DNA of 50,683 nt. Source: an uncultured Muribaculaceae bacterium. GTDB lineage: Bacteria > Bacteroidota > Bacteroidia > Bacteroidales > Muribaculaceae. The stretch is taken from positions 1 to 50,683 of the forward strand of contig CANCXM010000024.1 in NCBI GenBank assembly GCA_947381945.1. The letters run 5' to 3'. Each line of letters opens with the position of its first letter. The stretch's first letter is position 1. Under the pieces are notes generated by a model. It was not told the origin of the DNA, did not search any database, and saw only the letters and a program-made list of their open reading frames with translations. A program made the translations under genes and the position numbers. Positions 28,116-36,187 of this stretch are shown here, in pieces.

Positions 28116-29570
28116 CTACTTGGTTTCATCCGTGCGGTAGTCGAATTCTTCCTGCGGAATCGGAAGCACATAGATGTCGTCGTTGCCGGGAATCACACGG
28201 GTCTCAGCGTTGGACTGGATGTCGGCGTTGAGGCGCTTCATGTTGAACCAGTGCTGACCCTCGCAGAACATCTCCTTGTGATATTCGTTGAAGATGCGCG
28301 TTGCCGTGAGTGTCTCGTTCGGACGGAGTGAGGGGAGTCCGCGCGAGTTGATTTCGGCGTTGAAGTATTCGAGTGCCTTCGTGTAGTTGCTCTCAAGAAG
28401 GGCATCGGCAGCGATGAGATACATTTCTGAACTGTGGATGAGCGAGATACCCGACAGTAGGTCTGCGCGTGGGTTTTCACCTTTTGTATTCTCGATGGTC
28501 AGATAGTCCACCATTTTCAGACACTTGCCGTAGCTACCTTGACGGAAGTGGGTCTTGCGGTAATCCTGCATGGTCGCGTCGACGTCGAGCTGATAGAGTG
28601 CTGTCCAGGGGAGGAGGTGGCTCGAACCACTGATGTCGTCGTAGGGTTCGTATGTCTTGTATGACTCGAAGTCATAGAGATACGACTTGGCGAATTCCAT
28701 ATACTGTGTGGAGTAGAGTCCGAAGATGGTTTCCTTCGGCGAGAGCACGCCTGCGAGGTAGTTCTGGACTTCGGTGACATCAACCAGCGGGAAACGCTTG
28801 CTGTTGATGACGGCTTCGGCATACTCGGCTGCCTTGGCGTTGTTGCCGACATACCAGTAGACGCGTGCAAGGAGCGCCTGCACGGCATAGAGGTTCAGGT
28901 GGTTCTCGCGCCAGCAGTTGAAACGGTCATACTCCGCGTTGTTTCTGGGATAGACCATAGTCTCGCCGTCCTTCATCAGCCCTTCGGCTTCGGTGAGGTC
29001 ATTGATGATGAACTGCTCGCATTCACCTACGGTCGAGAAGGGTTTTACTGAGAAATTGTAGGTCTTGACGTAGGGGATTCCGCGCTTCGAGGGGTCGGTA
29101 GGCGCGAAGAGGCGGAGAAGATCGAAGTGGAGCATCGCTCTCGCCGCAAGCATCTCGCCTTTATACATGTTGTAGAGCGGAAGTGCGTCGGGCGATTTCT
29201 TTTCAAGATTCTGGAGCACGTTGTTGGCATAGCCGATTGCCTCGTATGACTTGGTCCATACGTTTTTCAGACGGTCGCGGGTTGCGGAGTTGGTCGTGTA
29301 GTCATATTTCGAGAAATCCTTGCCGGATGTGGACTTGCATTCGAAGTTCTGGCAGAGGAGTTCGGGGATACCCCACACCATCTCCATGCCGTAGACCGAG
29401 TTGGAGGCCATTGCGCCGTAGACTCCGTAGATAGCGTCCTCGAAACCTTTCGAACTGTCGAAAAGGTCATCCTCGACCTTCTCGCCTTTCGGATGGACGT
29501 CAAGGAAATCGCTGCAGGAGGTTGCCATGAGTGCCGCGACGGCCATGATGGCAAGATATATTTTTTTCAT
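28116..29570 (-). CDS. SusD/RagB family lipoprotein (second SusC/SusD operon)
   Basis: This 484-residue lipoprotein (LMATSC, lipid cysteine C19) starts with the SusD hallmark SDFLDVHPKGEKVEDDLF. It has the helical core (EMLAARAMLHFDLLRLFAP, NLYAVQALLARVYWYVGN) and the C-terminal FNEYHKEMFCEGQHWFNMKRL block. It is shorter than the SusD of the first locus. It should form the lid of the SusC transporter encoded 42 bases upstream. Without glycosidases in the operon, the cargo is probably not a complex polysaccharide; peptides are one possibility, by analogy with the RagAB-type importers. Confidence 0.95.
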   Translation of the reverse strand: MKKIYLAIMAVAALMATSCSDFLDVHPKGEKVEDDLFDSSKGFEDAIYGVYGAMASNSVYGMEMVWGIPELLCQNFECKSTSGKDFSKYDYTTNSATRDRLKNVWTKSYEAIGYANNVLQNLEKKSPDALPLYNMYKGEMLAARAMLHFDLLRLFAPTDPSKRGIPYVKTYNFSVKPFSTVGECEQFIINDLTEAEGLMKDGETMVYPRNNAEYDRFNCWRENHLNLYAVQALLARVYWYVGNNAKAAEYAEAVINSKRFPLVDVTEVQNYLAGVLSPKETIFGLYSTQYMEFAKSYLYDFESYKTYEPYDDISGSSHLLPWTALYQLDVDATMQDYRKTHFRQGSYGKCLKMVDYLTIENTKGENPRADLLSGISLIHSSEMYLIAADALLESNYTKALEYFNAEINSRGLPSLRPNETLTATRIFNEYHKEMFCEGQHWFNMKRLNADIQSNAETRVIPGNDDIYVLPIPQEEFDYRTDETK

Positions 29571-29612
29571 TGTAGCGTCAAAAAAAGTAATTGATAGTGT
29601 CTTTGGAAAAGT

Positions 29613-32600
29613 TTAGAATGTCACGCTGAGCGAGAAGTTCACGCTGCGGCTGTAGGGGTAGGAGGTTCCGCGCTCGTATTTCGCGCTTGTGATGCGGAAG
29701 AGGTCTTCGGCACCGGCGCTGAGATAGAGGCGCTGCACGCCGAGGGGTTTGAGCATCGGCTGCGGGAAGTTGTATTGCAGCATCACGCTTGAAAGCCACA
29801 GTTCATTGTCCTTCTCGACGAAGCGGTCGGTGTAGGCATAGGTGATGATGTCTGTTTCGTCGTCAAGGAGGTTGATGGCGAGATAGGGGACACGGTCGCC
29901 CGGCTGCTTCCAGCGTTCGCTGAAGGCGCGCACGTCGACGTTGCCGCGCGGGTTGATGTTCTCGACCTTGGCCATACGGGTGGCGTTATACATCTTGCCT
30001 CCGAAGCGGTACGAGAAGTTGAGGTTGAGCGAGAGGTTTTTCCATGTTAGGAGCGACGAGAATGTTCCCTGAATCTTGGGATTGGTGTCGCCGCAGCCCA
30101 CCTGGTCGTCGGTATCATAGTCAAACGTGTATGTCCCGTCCTTCTTGATGAAGATTTCCTGACCTGATGCGGGGTCGATGCCTGCCGAGCGGACTGCATA
30201 GATTGTGGTCGGAGATTCGCCTTCGTGATACTGGATGCGGGGCGAGGTCTCTGTGTTTTTGTCGGCATTCGCCTCGTTTTTGCGCTTGAGCGCGTCGGAG
30301 ATTTCGAGGATAGTGGTCTTTGAGTGGAGGCCGTTGGCCGAGAGTGTCCAGCTCCAGTCGCGGGTCTGGAGGACCTTGCCCCAGAGCGAGAATTCAAGAC
30401 CGTAGCTTTCCTGGCTTCCGAAATTGTTCTTGACCGAGGTCGCGCCCGACGACGGCGGGAGGCTCACGTCGATGAGCATGTCGTCAGTGTTCTCGCGGTA
30501 GTAGTCGAGGTTGATATTGAATCTGTCGCCGAAGAGCGATGAGGTCAGACCGATGTTGAATTTCTTGGTGGTCTGCCAGGAGAGGTCGGGGTTCGCCATG
30601 CTGATGGGGATTGCACCGACACCTGCGTAGTGGAGATAGTTGATTGAGTAGAAATAGGTCGACATTGCCTGATAGGAGTCGAACTTCACGCTACCCGTGT
30701 AGCCGTAGCTGCCACGGATGCGGAGAAGGTCGACCCATCCGAGGTCACGCATGAAGCTCTCGTTGTGGAGGTTGTAGCCGAGACCGGCCGACCAGAAGGG
30801 GGCGGTGCGCTTGTCGGCTCCGAATTTCGATGAGCCTGACAGACGGTAGCTGCCGTCGACAACGTAGCGGTTCTTCCAGATGAAGTTGGCTGCGGCGAAT
30901 CCGCCGATGCTTGTCGAGAGGTCTTCGCCACCGCTGGGGAGCTGGTTCGACGAGTAGGTCGAGGCGTAGGAGATGTCGTTGAGGTCATCCGAGAGGAAAC
31001 CGCTGCCTGTCAAGTAGCTGCTGGTCGACTTGTTGCGCTTCACTTCCCAACCGAGGTTGAGGGTGAACATCGTGCCGTCCTTGTCGAAGCTGTGAATCCA
31101 GTTGCCGATGATTTTACCGCTCCAGTTGTCGGTGCCGAGGTTGCCGAGCGTGTAGGAGCCGCGCTGGTTGAGGGCTGTGGTCTCGGGGAAGTAGTTGGAG
31201 TCAGGCGATTTGAACACGTCGCTGCGGCCTGTCGATGTCGAGTAGGCTCCTTGGGCAGTGACGTAGAGGTTGGGCTTGAAGTTGTAGCGCACGTCGAGCG
31301 ACACGTTCTGTGTCCTCGTGTTTGTCTTGCTGAAACTGCTCAGTGAAGCCTCGTAGAGCGGGTTGCTGTAGCTGTAGCTGAGAGTCTTGCGGAGATTGCC
31401 GTGCATGTCGTAGGGCGATTCGTAGGGGTTGGCGGTGATATAGTCGTCAAACGAACCGTAGGGCGATGCGTCGGTCTGGAGATTTGTGTGGTCGGCGCGC
31501 AGGGTCACGATGAGTTTGTCCTGCACGCGGTAGCTGAGGTAGATGTCGAATCCGTAGCGGTTACGTCCGTCACCCTTCATCACACCGTTCACGCTCGAAT
31601 AGTCGGCCGTGAAGTTGTAGTCGAGGCTCGAACCGCGGCCCGACACCGAGAGCGAATGGGTGTGGGAGAAACTGTTGCGCACCGGTTTTGAGAGCCAGTC
31701 GATGTCGGTTCCGGCATTGATGATGGCGAGTTTGTCGAAATAGCTCTGGTCGAGCTCGCCTGATGTGCTCTTGTAGAGACCGGCGAGGCGTTCGAGTTCG
31801 AGTTTCTGGCGGGCGTTGCAGAGGTCATAGCTGCTGAGGTCCGCGAAACTTGCCTGCGGAGTGAAAGTATAGCGCACGCGCACTGGTGCCTGCGTGACGC
31901 GCTTGCGTTCAATGATGATAACGCCGTTGGCTGCATTTTCACCGTAGAGTGCCGTTGCCGAAGCGTCCTTGAGGATATCGACGCGCTCGATGTCCTGGAT
32001 GTTCATGTCGTAGAGGGCCTGGAGGGTGCTCTCGACACCGTCGATGACAATGAGGGGCGAGTTGAGGCCGACTTCATTGTCCGTCGCGAGCGATGTGGTG
32101 CTTCGGATGACGAGGTCGGGAATGTTGTTGGGGTTTGAACCCATTGAATTGTTCTGGGTGATGTTGATACCAGCGTCGAGTGTGCTGATGGCCTGAAGGA
32201 TATTGGTGGGCGACACACTCAGAAGTTCATCTCCCGAAAGGCTCTTGGCAGCACCGGTGTAGGTGTTCTTCTTGCGTGTGAAGTAGCCGTTGACAACCAC
32301 TTCGTCCATCTTTTCGGCATCCTCGGCCATGACGACTTCCATTGACTTCCCGAAGACCGGGGCCAACTCCTGGGGCGCATAGCCGATATAGGAAAATTTC
32401 AGCTTTGTTCCTGCGGGAACTTTAAGGGTGAATTCTCCGTCGAGGTTTGTAGAGGTGCCGGTAACCATTTTGCCGCCTTTCATGACTGCAACAGTGACTC
32501 CGGGCATCGGCAGGTGCTCCGTTTCATCGAGAACGACACCGCTGACGGTGCCTCCGTTGGAGCTTTGTGCGGATGCTGTCCCGACTGCGATAAACATGCA

Positions 32601-32669
32601 GCCCAGCCAGAGGGCAAGCATCGTTATCAACCGTCGTGACCCGCTGAGGGAAACGTTACTTACTTTCAT
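29613..32669 (-). CDS. SusC/RagA-type TonB-dependent outer-membrane transporter (second operon)
   Basis: This 1018-residue protein has a signal peptide (to about residue 35, TASAQ), a carboxypeptidase-D regulatory-like domain (about 42-115), the signature DEVVVNGYF (122-130), a plug with PLIVIDGVES and LYGENAANGVIIIERK, and a barrel ending NFSLSVTF. It leads the five-gene operon SusC-SusD-DUF4843-PKD lipoprotein-thioredoxin, which reads left. A well-spaced promoter lies about 100 bases upstream and a small palindrome is in the leader. No dedicated HTCS, sigma/anti-sigma pair or SusR gene adjoins it, so regulation must come from elsewhere. The variant box VVNGYF differs from the VVVGYG of the first SusC. 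Confidence 0.95.
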   Translation of the reverse strand: MKVSNVSLSGSRRLITMLALWLGCMFIAVGTASAQSSNGGTVSGVVLDETEHLPMPGVTVAVMKGGKMVTGTSTNLDGEFTLKVPAGTKLKFSYIGYAPQELAPVFGKSMEVVMAEDAEKMDEVVVNGYFTRKKNTYTGAAKSLSGDELLSVSPTNILQAISTLDAGINITQNNSMGSNPNNIPDLVIRSTTSLATDNEVGLNSPLIVIDGVESTLQALYDMNIQDIERVDILKDASATALYGENAANGVIIIERKRVTQAPVRVRYTFTPQASFADLSSYDLCNARQKLELERLAGLYKSTSGELDQSYFDKLAIINAGTDIDWLSKPVRNSFSHTHSLSVSGRGSSLDYNFTADYSSVNGVMKGDGRNRYGFDIYLSYRVQDKLIVTLRADHTNLQTDASPYGSFDDYITANPYESPYDMHGNLRKTLSYSYSNPLYEASLSSFSKTNTRTQNVSLDVRYNFKPNLYVTAQGAYSTSTGRSDVFKSPDSNYFPETTALNQRGSYTLGNLGTDNWSGKIIGNWIHSFDKDGTMFTLNLGWEVKRNKSTSSYLTGSGFLSDDLNDISYASTYSSNQLPSGGEDLSTSIGGFAAANFIWKNRYVVDGSYRLSGSSKFGADKRTAPFWSAGLGYNLHNESFMRDLGWVDLLRIRGSYGYTGSVKFDSYQAMSTYFYSINYLHYAGVGAIPISMANPDLSWQTTKKFNIGLTSSLFGDRFNINLDYYRENTDDMLIDVSLPPSSGATSVKNNFGSQESYGLEFSLWGKVLQTRDWSWTLSANGLHSKTTILEISDALKRKNEANADKNTETSPRIQYHEGESPTTIYAVRSAGIDPASGQEIFIKKDGTYTFDYDTDDQVGCGDTNPKIQGTFSSLLTWKNLSLNLNFSYRFGGKMYNATRMAKVENINPRGNVDVRAFSERWKQPGDRVPYLAINLLDDETDIITYAYTDRFVEKDNELWLSSVMLQYNFPQPMLKPLGVQRLYLSAGAEDLFRITSAKYERGTSYPYSRSVNFSLSVTF

Positions 32670-32725
32670 TGCACAGTAATAAAATAATGATTGGAAAAAT
32701 ATCGGATATTTTAACTTAAAGCGAA

Positions 32726-32738
32726 CCGTAGACTACGG
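32726..32738. promoter_or_regulatory. 13-base palindrome in the leader of the second susC
   Basis: CCGTAG and CTACGG flank a single A. The site lies about 20 to 30 bases after the predicted transcription start of the second susC operon. It may be an operator for a dimeric repressor. A hairpin is less likely with only one base between the arms. Confidence 0.35.
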
Positions 32739-32763
32739 ATTCACACAATTTGCTATGAAACCC

Positions 32764-32794
32764 CAAACTTACTTAATATATTTTAAATCCCAAA
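32764..32794 (-). promoter_or_regulatory. Predicted promoter of the second SusC/SusD operon
   Basis: On the minus strand TTTG (32791-32794) and TAAGTTTG (32764-32771) are separated by 19 bases, matching the -33/-7 layout of Bacteroidota promoters. Transcription would start near 32757, about 88 bases before the susC start codon. Confidence 0.6.
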
Positions 32795-32963
32795 CTGATT
32801 TGAGTGCTGTCTGTGAATTTATCGAAAAATTTAACAATCTATTTGCTTGATAATGCTTTGATAATTAATGGTGTATTGGAAATTGTAATTTTTACAGTAT
32901 TAACATGTTTTAACTACGCTATTTCCGCAAGAACCATGCCTTGCGCATAATTGTTGTTAAAAT

Positions 32964-34364
32964 ATGTATGAAACCTCACGTTTGACCATGTATAGAAACA
33001 TCATAAGGAAAATAGATGACTGGCGTTGCACGCGGCTTTCGCAACAGGCTTTTGTCTTCATTCTCGCAGCAGTTGTCGGACTGCTTGCAGGAACCGGGGC
33101 ATTCGTCTTGAAGCGTCTTGTGGCCTTGATTTCCCGTCTTCTCACTTCCCATTTCCATTCCTCGTCCGCCAATTGGACCCTGCTTTTCATTCCGGTCATA
33201 GGCATTGTCCTGACCGGGATTTTCTGCCGTTATATTGTCAAGGCGAAGCTTGCCAACGGGACTTCGCAGCTCATCCATGATTTGCGGGACAAGGTCTACC
33301 GTCTGAAAGCTCGCATTACCTTCACGCCGATTCTTGCAAGCTCCATCACGCTTGGTTTCGGTGGCTCGGCGGGATCGGAAGGCCCTATTGCCTACACCGG
33401 AGCTGCCATCGGAAGCAATCTCGCGCGCCTTTTCCGCCTCACTCCCGGAATGATGAGGCTAATGGTGGGTTGCGGTGCGGGAGCCGGAATTGCCGGTATT
33501 TTCAAATCGCCTCTCGGCGGTGCTCTTTTCACCCTTGAGGTTCTGCGTATGCCGATGACAACTTTCTCGGTTCTCGTGTTGCTCGTGACGGCCATCACGG
33601 CTGCAATGACCGCTTTTGTCCTCTCGGGGTGTACGCTCGACATCCCATTTGACCAGAGCATCGCTTTCGATGCGGGTTTGATTCCCTTTGTCGTTCTCCT
33701 CGGGGTGTTCTGCGGGGTCTATTCGCTTTACTACAGCTTTATAATGAAGAGGATTGCCTCGCTTATGCGGGCCATAGCCAATCCGTGGGTAAGGAATGTG
33801 GCGGGCGGTGCCTTGCTTGCGGTGCTTGTATTTCTTTTCCCCACTCTCTACGGTGAGGGTTATGGCACGGTTGGCAAGGTTATCAATGGCAATTTCTCCT
33901 CGCTTCTGGACGACAGTCTCTTTTTCGCTGACGGCAGTGGGGCGTGGACCCTTATTCTCGTGGCGGGAGGAACTGTCCTTGCCAAATGTTTTGCTACGTC
34001 GGCGACCAACAACAGCGGTGGTGTCAGTGGTAATTTCGCTCCTACCTTGTTTGCAGGCTGCATGGTCGGTTTCTTCTTTGCCTCGCTTCTCAACGAGCTT
34101 TTCGGCCTCCGGCTTCCGGTGGGTCATTTCGCATTTTATGCGATGGCCGGAGTGATGGCCGGAGCGATCCGCGCTCCGCTTATGGCCATTTTCCTCACAT
34201 GCGAGATGGGAGCAGCTTATTCCTATTTTCTCCCCTTGACCATCACGGCCGCCATATCATTCGGCATCGTCCGTCTTTTCACCGCCGACAGTTTCTTCTC
34301 CCACCACGCCGACCGCCCCAACGGCCTCCTTTCGCAAATCAACAAGACTGAGGACGCCAAATAG
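32964..34364 (+). CDS. CLC-family chloride channel/transporter
   Basis: This 466-residue multi-pass membrane protein has the CLC landmarks. The gating-glutamate motif GGSAGSEGP contains E139. The segment GIAGIFKSPLGGALFTLE lies on helix F/G, and the GxFxP motif is in GGVSGNFAPTLFAG. About ten hydrophobic segments are visible. CLC proteins carry chloride passively or exchange it for protons; the conserved gating glutamate is compatible with H+/Cl- exchange, but transport mode is inference. There is no C-terminal CBS domain. A second ATG at 32988 (MYRNIIRK) is an alternative start. Its last 108 bases overlap, on the other strand, the 3' end of the next gene. It is divergent from the second susC. 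Confidence 0.92.
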   Translation: MYETSRLTMYRNIIRKIDDWRCTRLSQQAFVFILAAVVGLLAGTGAFVLKRLVALISRLLTSHFHSSSANWTLLFIPVIGIVLTGIFCRYIVKAKLANGTSQLIHDLRDKVYRLKARITFTPILASSITLGFGGSAGSEGPIAYTGAAIGSNLARLFRLTPGMMRLMVGCGAGAGIAGIFKSPLGGALFTLEVLRMPMTTFSVLVLLVTAITAAMTAFVLSGCTLDIPFDQSIAFDAGLIPFVVLLGVFCGVYSLYYSFIMKRIASLMRAIANPWVRNVAGGALLAVLVFLFPTLYGEGYGTVGKVINGNFSSLLDDSLFFADGSGAWTLILVAGGTVLAKCFATSATNNSGGVSGNFAPTLFAGCMVGFFFASLLNELFGLRLPVGHFAFYAMAGVMAGAIRAPLMAIFLTCEMGAAYSYFLPLTITAAISFGIVRLFTADSFFSHHADRPNGLLSQINKTEDAK

Positions 34365-34979
34365 TCCCCGGATGGCATCACGGCTCTCATTTACACCCGT
34401 GCATATTTGCTCCTCGGAATGATCCGTTTCGGGATTCCGATTCTCGGATATATCCATCGCGATTGTGTCTGTCACTATCTCGCGATTCTCCTCCGCGCCA
34501 TTCTCGTCATCGTGCTTCTTGGGCATATCTTTCGCGGAACCATCATTTTGGGCAATATCATTTCCGGTAGAGGCATTATCAGGGCTGTCCACATCATTTG
34601 TCGCGGGCTTGGATGTGGCTTTCATGGCACGGCGTTCTGCTGCCCGGGCACGGGCTTTGGCCGAACGTTCGATGGCCAGGTCTACCTCAAAACGCAGGCA
34701 GGTAAATACAATCTGCATACATTCGTAGACATAATGATTCCCCAATTTCTCCCCGGTCAGCATATACCGCTCGATATGCGGCATCAGATGCTTCATCCAC
34801 CCCGCACCATAGCCCAACTTGTCCATGATTCTCTCGCCACGTATGCGTATTTTCTCGTAAAATGCCTTTGACACCGGAAATTTCCACTGACTTTTCTGTT
34901 GCTTTCCGGTGCATTGAGCGGCAGCCGAAGCTTGCTGATTCATATTCTTTTTGTGAAAAATAGCGAGAGGAGTAGTCAT
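34257..34979 (-). CDS. Hypothetical protein with basic helical N-domain and acidic tail; 3' end antisense to the CLC gene
   Basis: I do not recognise a named family for this 240-residue protein. Residues about 28-115 look like a real conserved helical domain (FPVSKAFYEKIRIRGERIMDKLGYG, given here only in outline at positions 34-58, then a basic stretch with KARARAAERR at about 107-116). The tail from about 120 is low-complexity and rich in D, E and N. The last 36 residues are encoded on the complement of the CLC C-terminus, which is odd and may mean the tail has run past an older stop. No signal peptide or membrane helix is seen. M13 is an alternative start. A -7 box is present at 35027-35034. 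Function is unknown. Confidence 0.6.
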   Translation of the reverse strand: MTTPLAIFHKKNMNQQASAAAQCTGKQQKSQWKFPVSKAFYEKIRIRGERIMDKLGYGAGWMKHLMPHIERYMLTGEKLGNHYVYECMQIVFTCLRFEVDLAIERSAKARARAAERRAMKATSKPATNDVDSPDNASTGNDIAQNDGSAKDMPKKHDDENGAEENREIVTDTIAMDISENRNPETDHSEEQICTGVNESRDAIRGLFGVLSLVDLRKEAVGAVGVVGEETVGGEKTDDAE

Positions 34980-35026
34980 AGTATGGTTGTTTTTATGATG
35001 AATATTGAAAAAACTGATTGATGATG

Positions 35027-35034
35027 CAAATATA
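35027..35034 (-). promoter_or_regulatory. Possible -7 box for the hypothetical gene at 34257-34979
   Basis: The minus strand reads TATATTTG, a full TAnnTTTG match, about 50 bases before the start codon. No good -33 TTTG is present at the right distance. Confidence 0.35.
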
Positions 35035-35163
35035 CAGCCCTGATTATCCCGAAAAGGTGCGATAATGCAAATGCACGGTGCTGGAATGTCGCGAAAAAGA
35101 CACGTTATGGCGTTAATTTTTGTAAAAACGGTTGGGACGGTTGATTTGCAGGGCGATTCTGCG

Positions 35164-35171
35164 TAATTTTG
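35164..35171 (+). promoter_or_regulatory. Predicted -7 box for lgt
   Basis: TAATTTTG matches TAnnTTTG. The only TTTG upstream (35145-35148) is 15 bases away, closer than usual. A transcript from here would carry a leader of about 80 bases before lgt, including the hairpin at 35186-35226. Confidence 0.45.
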
Positions 35172-35185
35172 CAGGAATTTCGTCA

Positions 35186-35226
35186 GGAGCGCCCGCAGGC
35201 CAATCCGTGGCCATCGCTAATGCTCC
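35186..35226 (+). ncRNA. Structured leader upstream of lgt (possible cis-acting RNA)
   Basis: GGAGC (35186-35190) can pair with GCTCC (35222-35226). Inside, GGCCA (35198-35202) pairs with TGGCC (35208-35212) around a five-base loop. The structure sits between the predicted promoter and the lgt start codon and has no T-tract. I do not recognise it as a named riboswitch. Confidence 0.35.
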
Positions 35227-35262
35227 CGACCTTTCAGTCAAAGTAACTTCAACTCTTATAAA

Positions 35263-36129
35263 ATGTTAGATTTCATCACCTGGAACGCTGACCCCTTCCT
35301 TTTCCATATCGGAAACTTCGGCCTACGCTGGTATAGCCTCGCCTTCATGGTGGGTTTCCTTGTCGGCTACGAAATCGAAGCGCGCATCTACAAGCATGAG
35401 GGCGCTCCCGAAAAATGGCTCAGCCTCCTGTTGCTCTGGACCATAGCCGGAACCATCATCGGTGCGCGTCTTGGCCATGTGTTCTTCTATCAGTGGGATG
35501 TCTACAAGCAGGACCCAATCAGCATTCTCTATGTCTGGGAGGGGGGACTTGCAAGTCACGGCGGCACCATAGGCATTATCCTCTGCGTGATTCTCTATTC
35601 GATATTCACCACTAAGCGCAGTCCTCTCTGGACTTTTGACCGCCTTGTCATCCCCATCGCCCTTGTCGGTGGTTTCATCCGCCTCGGTAACCTCATGAAT
35701 TCCGAGATTTTCGGCCACGCGACCGACCTCCCCTGGGGCTTCATGTTTGTCCGCTCTGCCGAGTGGCATCAGCTATACTTCGGTCAGGCATGTCACCCGA
35801 CGCAGATTTATGAGGCTCTCTGCTATTTCATTCTCTTCGGCATACTGATGTGGATGTATTGGAAAAAGAACGCCGAGGAGCGTCCCGGCCTGATATTCGG
35901 AGTGTTCTTCATCGGAATTTTCCTACCGCGCTTCCTCATTGAGTTCATCAAGAATCCTCAGGTGGCTTTCGAGGAGACAATGACGCTCAACATGGGCCAG
36001 TGGCTTAGTGTCCCCTTCATCCTCCTCGGAGTAGGGCTTATCATCTACGCCATGAGCCGTCCGCGTCAGCATCTCACATTCCCCAACCGTTTCGCCGATG
36101 AGGAACCGGCAACGAAAAAAGGCCGTTGA
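35263..36129 (+). CDS. lgt: Prolipoprotein diacylglyceryl transferase
   Basis: This 288-residue inner-membrane enzyme transfers diacylglycerol from phosphatidylglycerol to the cysteine of lipoprotein precursors, the first step of lipoprotein maturation. The family landmarks are present: H99 in GGLASHGGTIG (equivalent to the essential E. coli H103), and R140 and N143 in GGFIRLGNLMNSEIFG. At least six hydrophobic segments are seen, and the C-terminal FLIEFIKNPQ block is typical. The gene is especially relevant here because the window encodes about ten lipoproteins. It follows a structured leader and ends 58 bases before pheS in the same direction. Confidence 0.96.
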   Translation: MLDFITWNADPFLFHIGNFGLRWYSLAFMVGFLVGYEIEARIYKHEGAPEKWLSLLLLWTIAGTIIGARLGHVFFYQWDVYKQDPISILYVWEGGLASHGGTIGIILCVILYSIFTTKRSPLWTFDRLVIPIALVGGFIRLGNLMNSEIFGHATDLPWGFMFVRSAEWHQLYFGQACHPTQIYEALCYFILFGILMWMYWKKNAEERPGLIFGVFFIGIFLPRFLIEFIKNPQVAFEETMTLNMGQWLSVPFILLGVGLIIYAMSRPRQHLTFPNRFADEEPATKKGR

Positions 36130-36156
36130 GGCAACGGTGGATTGCTGAAAAATCAC

Positions 36157-36164
36157 TAATTTTG
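36157..36164 (+). promoter_or_regulatory. Predicted -7 box for pheS
   Basis: TAATTTTG matches TAnnTTTG and lies 23 bases before the pheS ATG, giving a very short leader. This suggests pheS has its own promoter despite closely following lgt. Confidence 0.4.
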
Positions 36165-36187
36165 CATTAAGAAAAAACCAATCAGAA

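Noticed and set aside
34407..34871. Plus-strand open frame of 154 codons opposite the hypothetical gene
   Set aside because: It mirrors the low-complexity acidic tail of the minus-strand gene, which has the better promoter and a more protein-like N-terminal domain.
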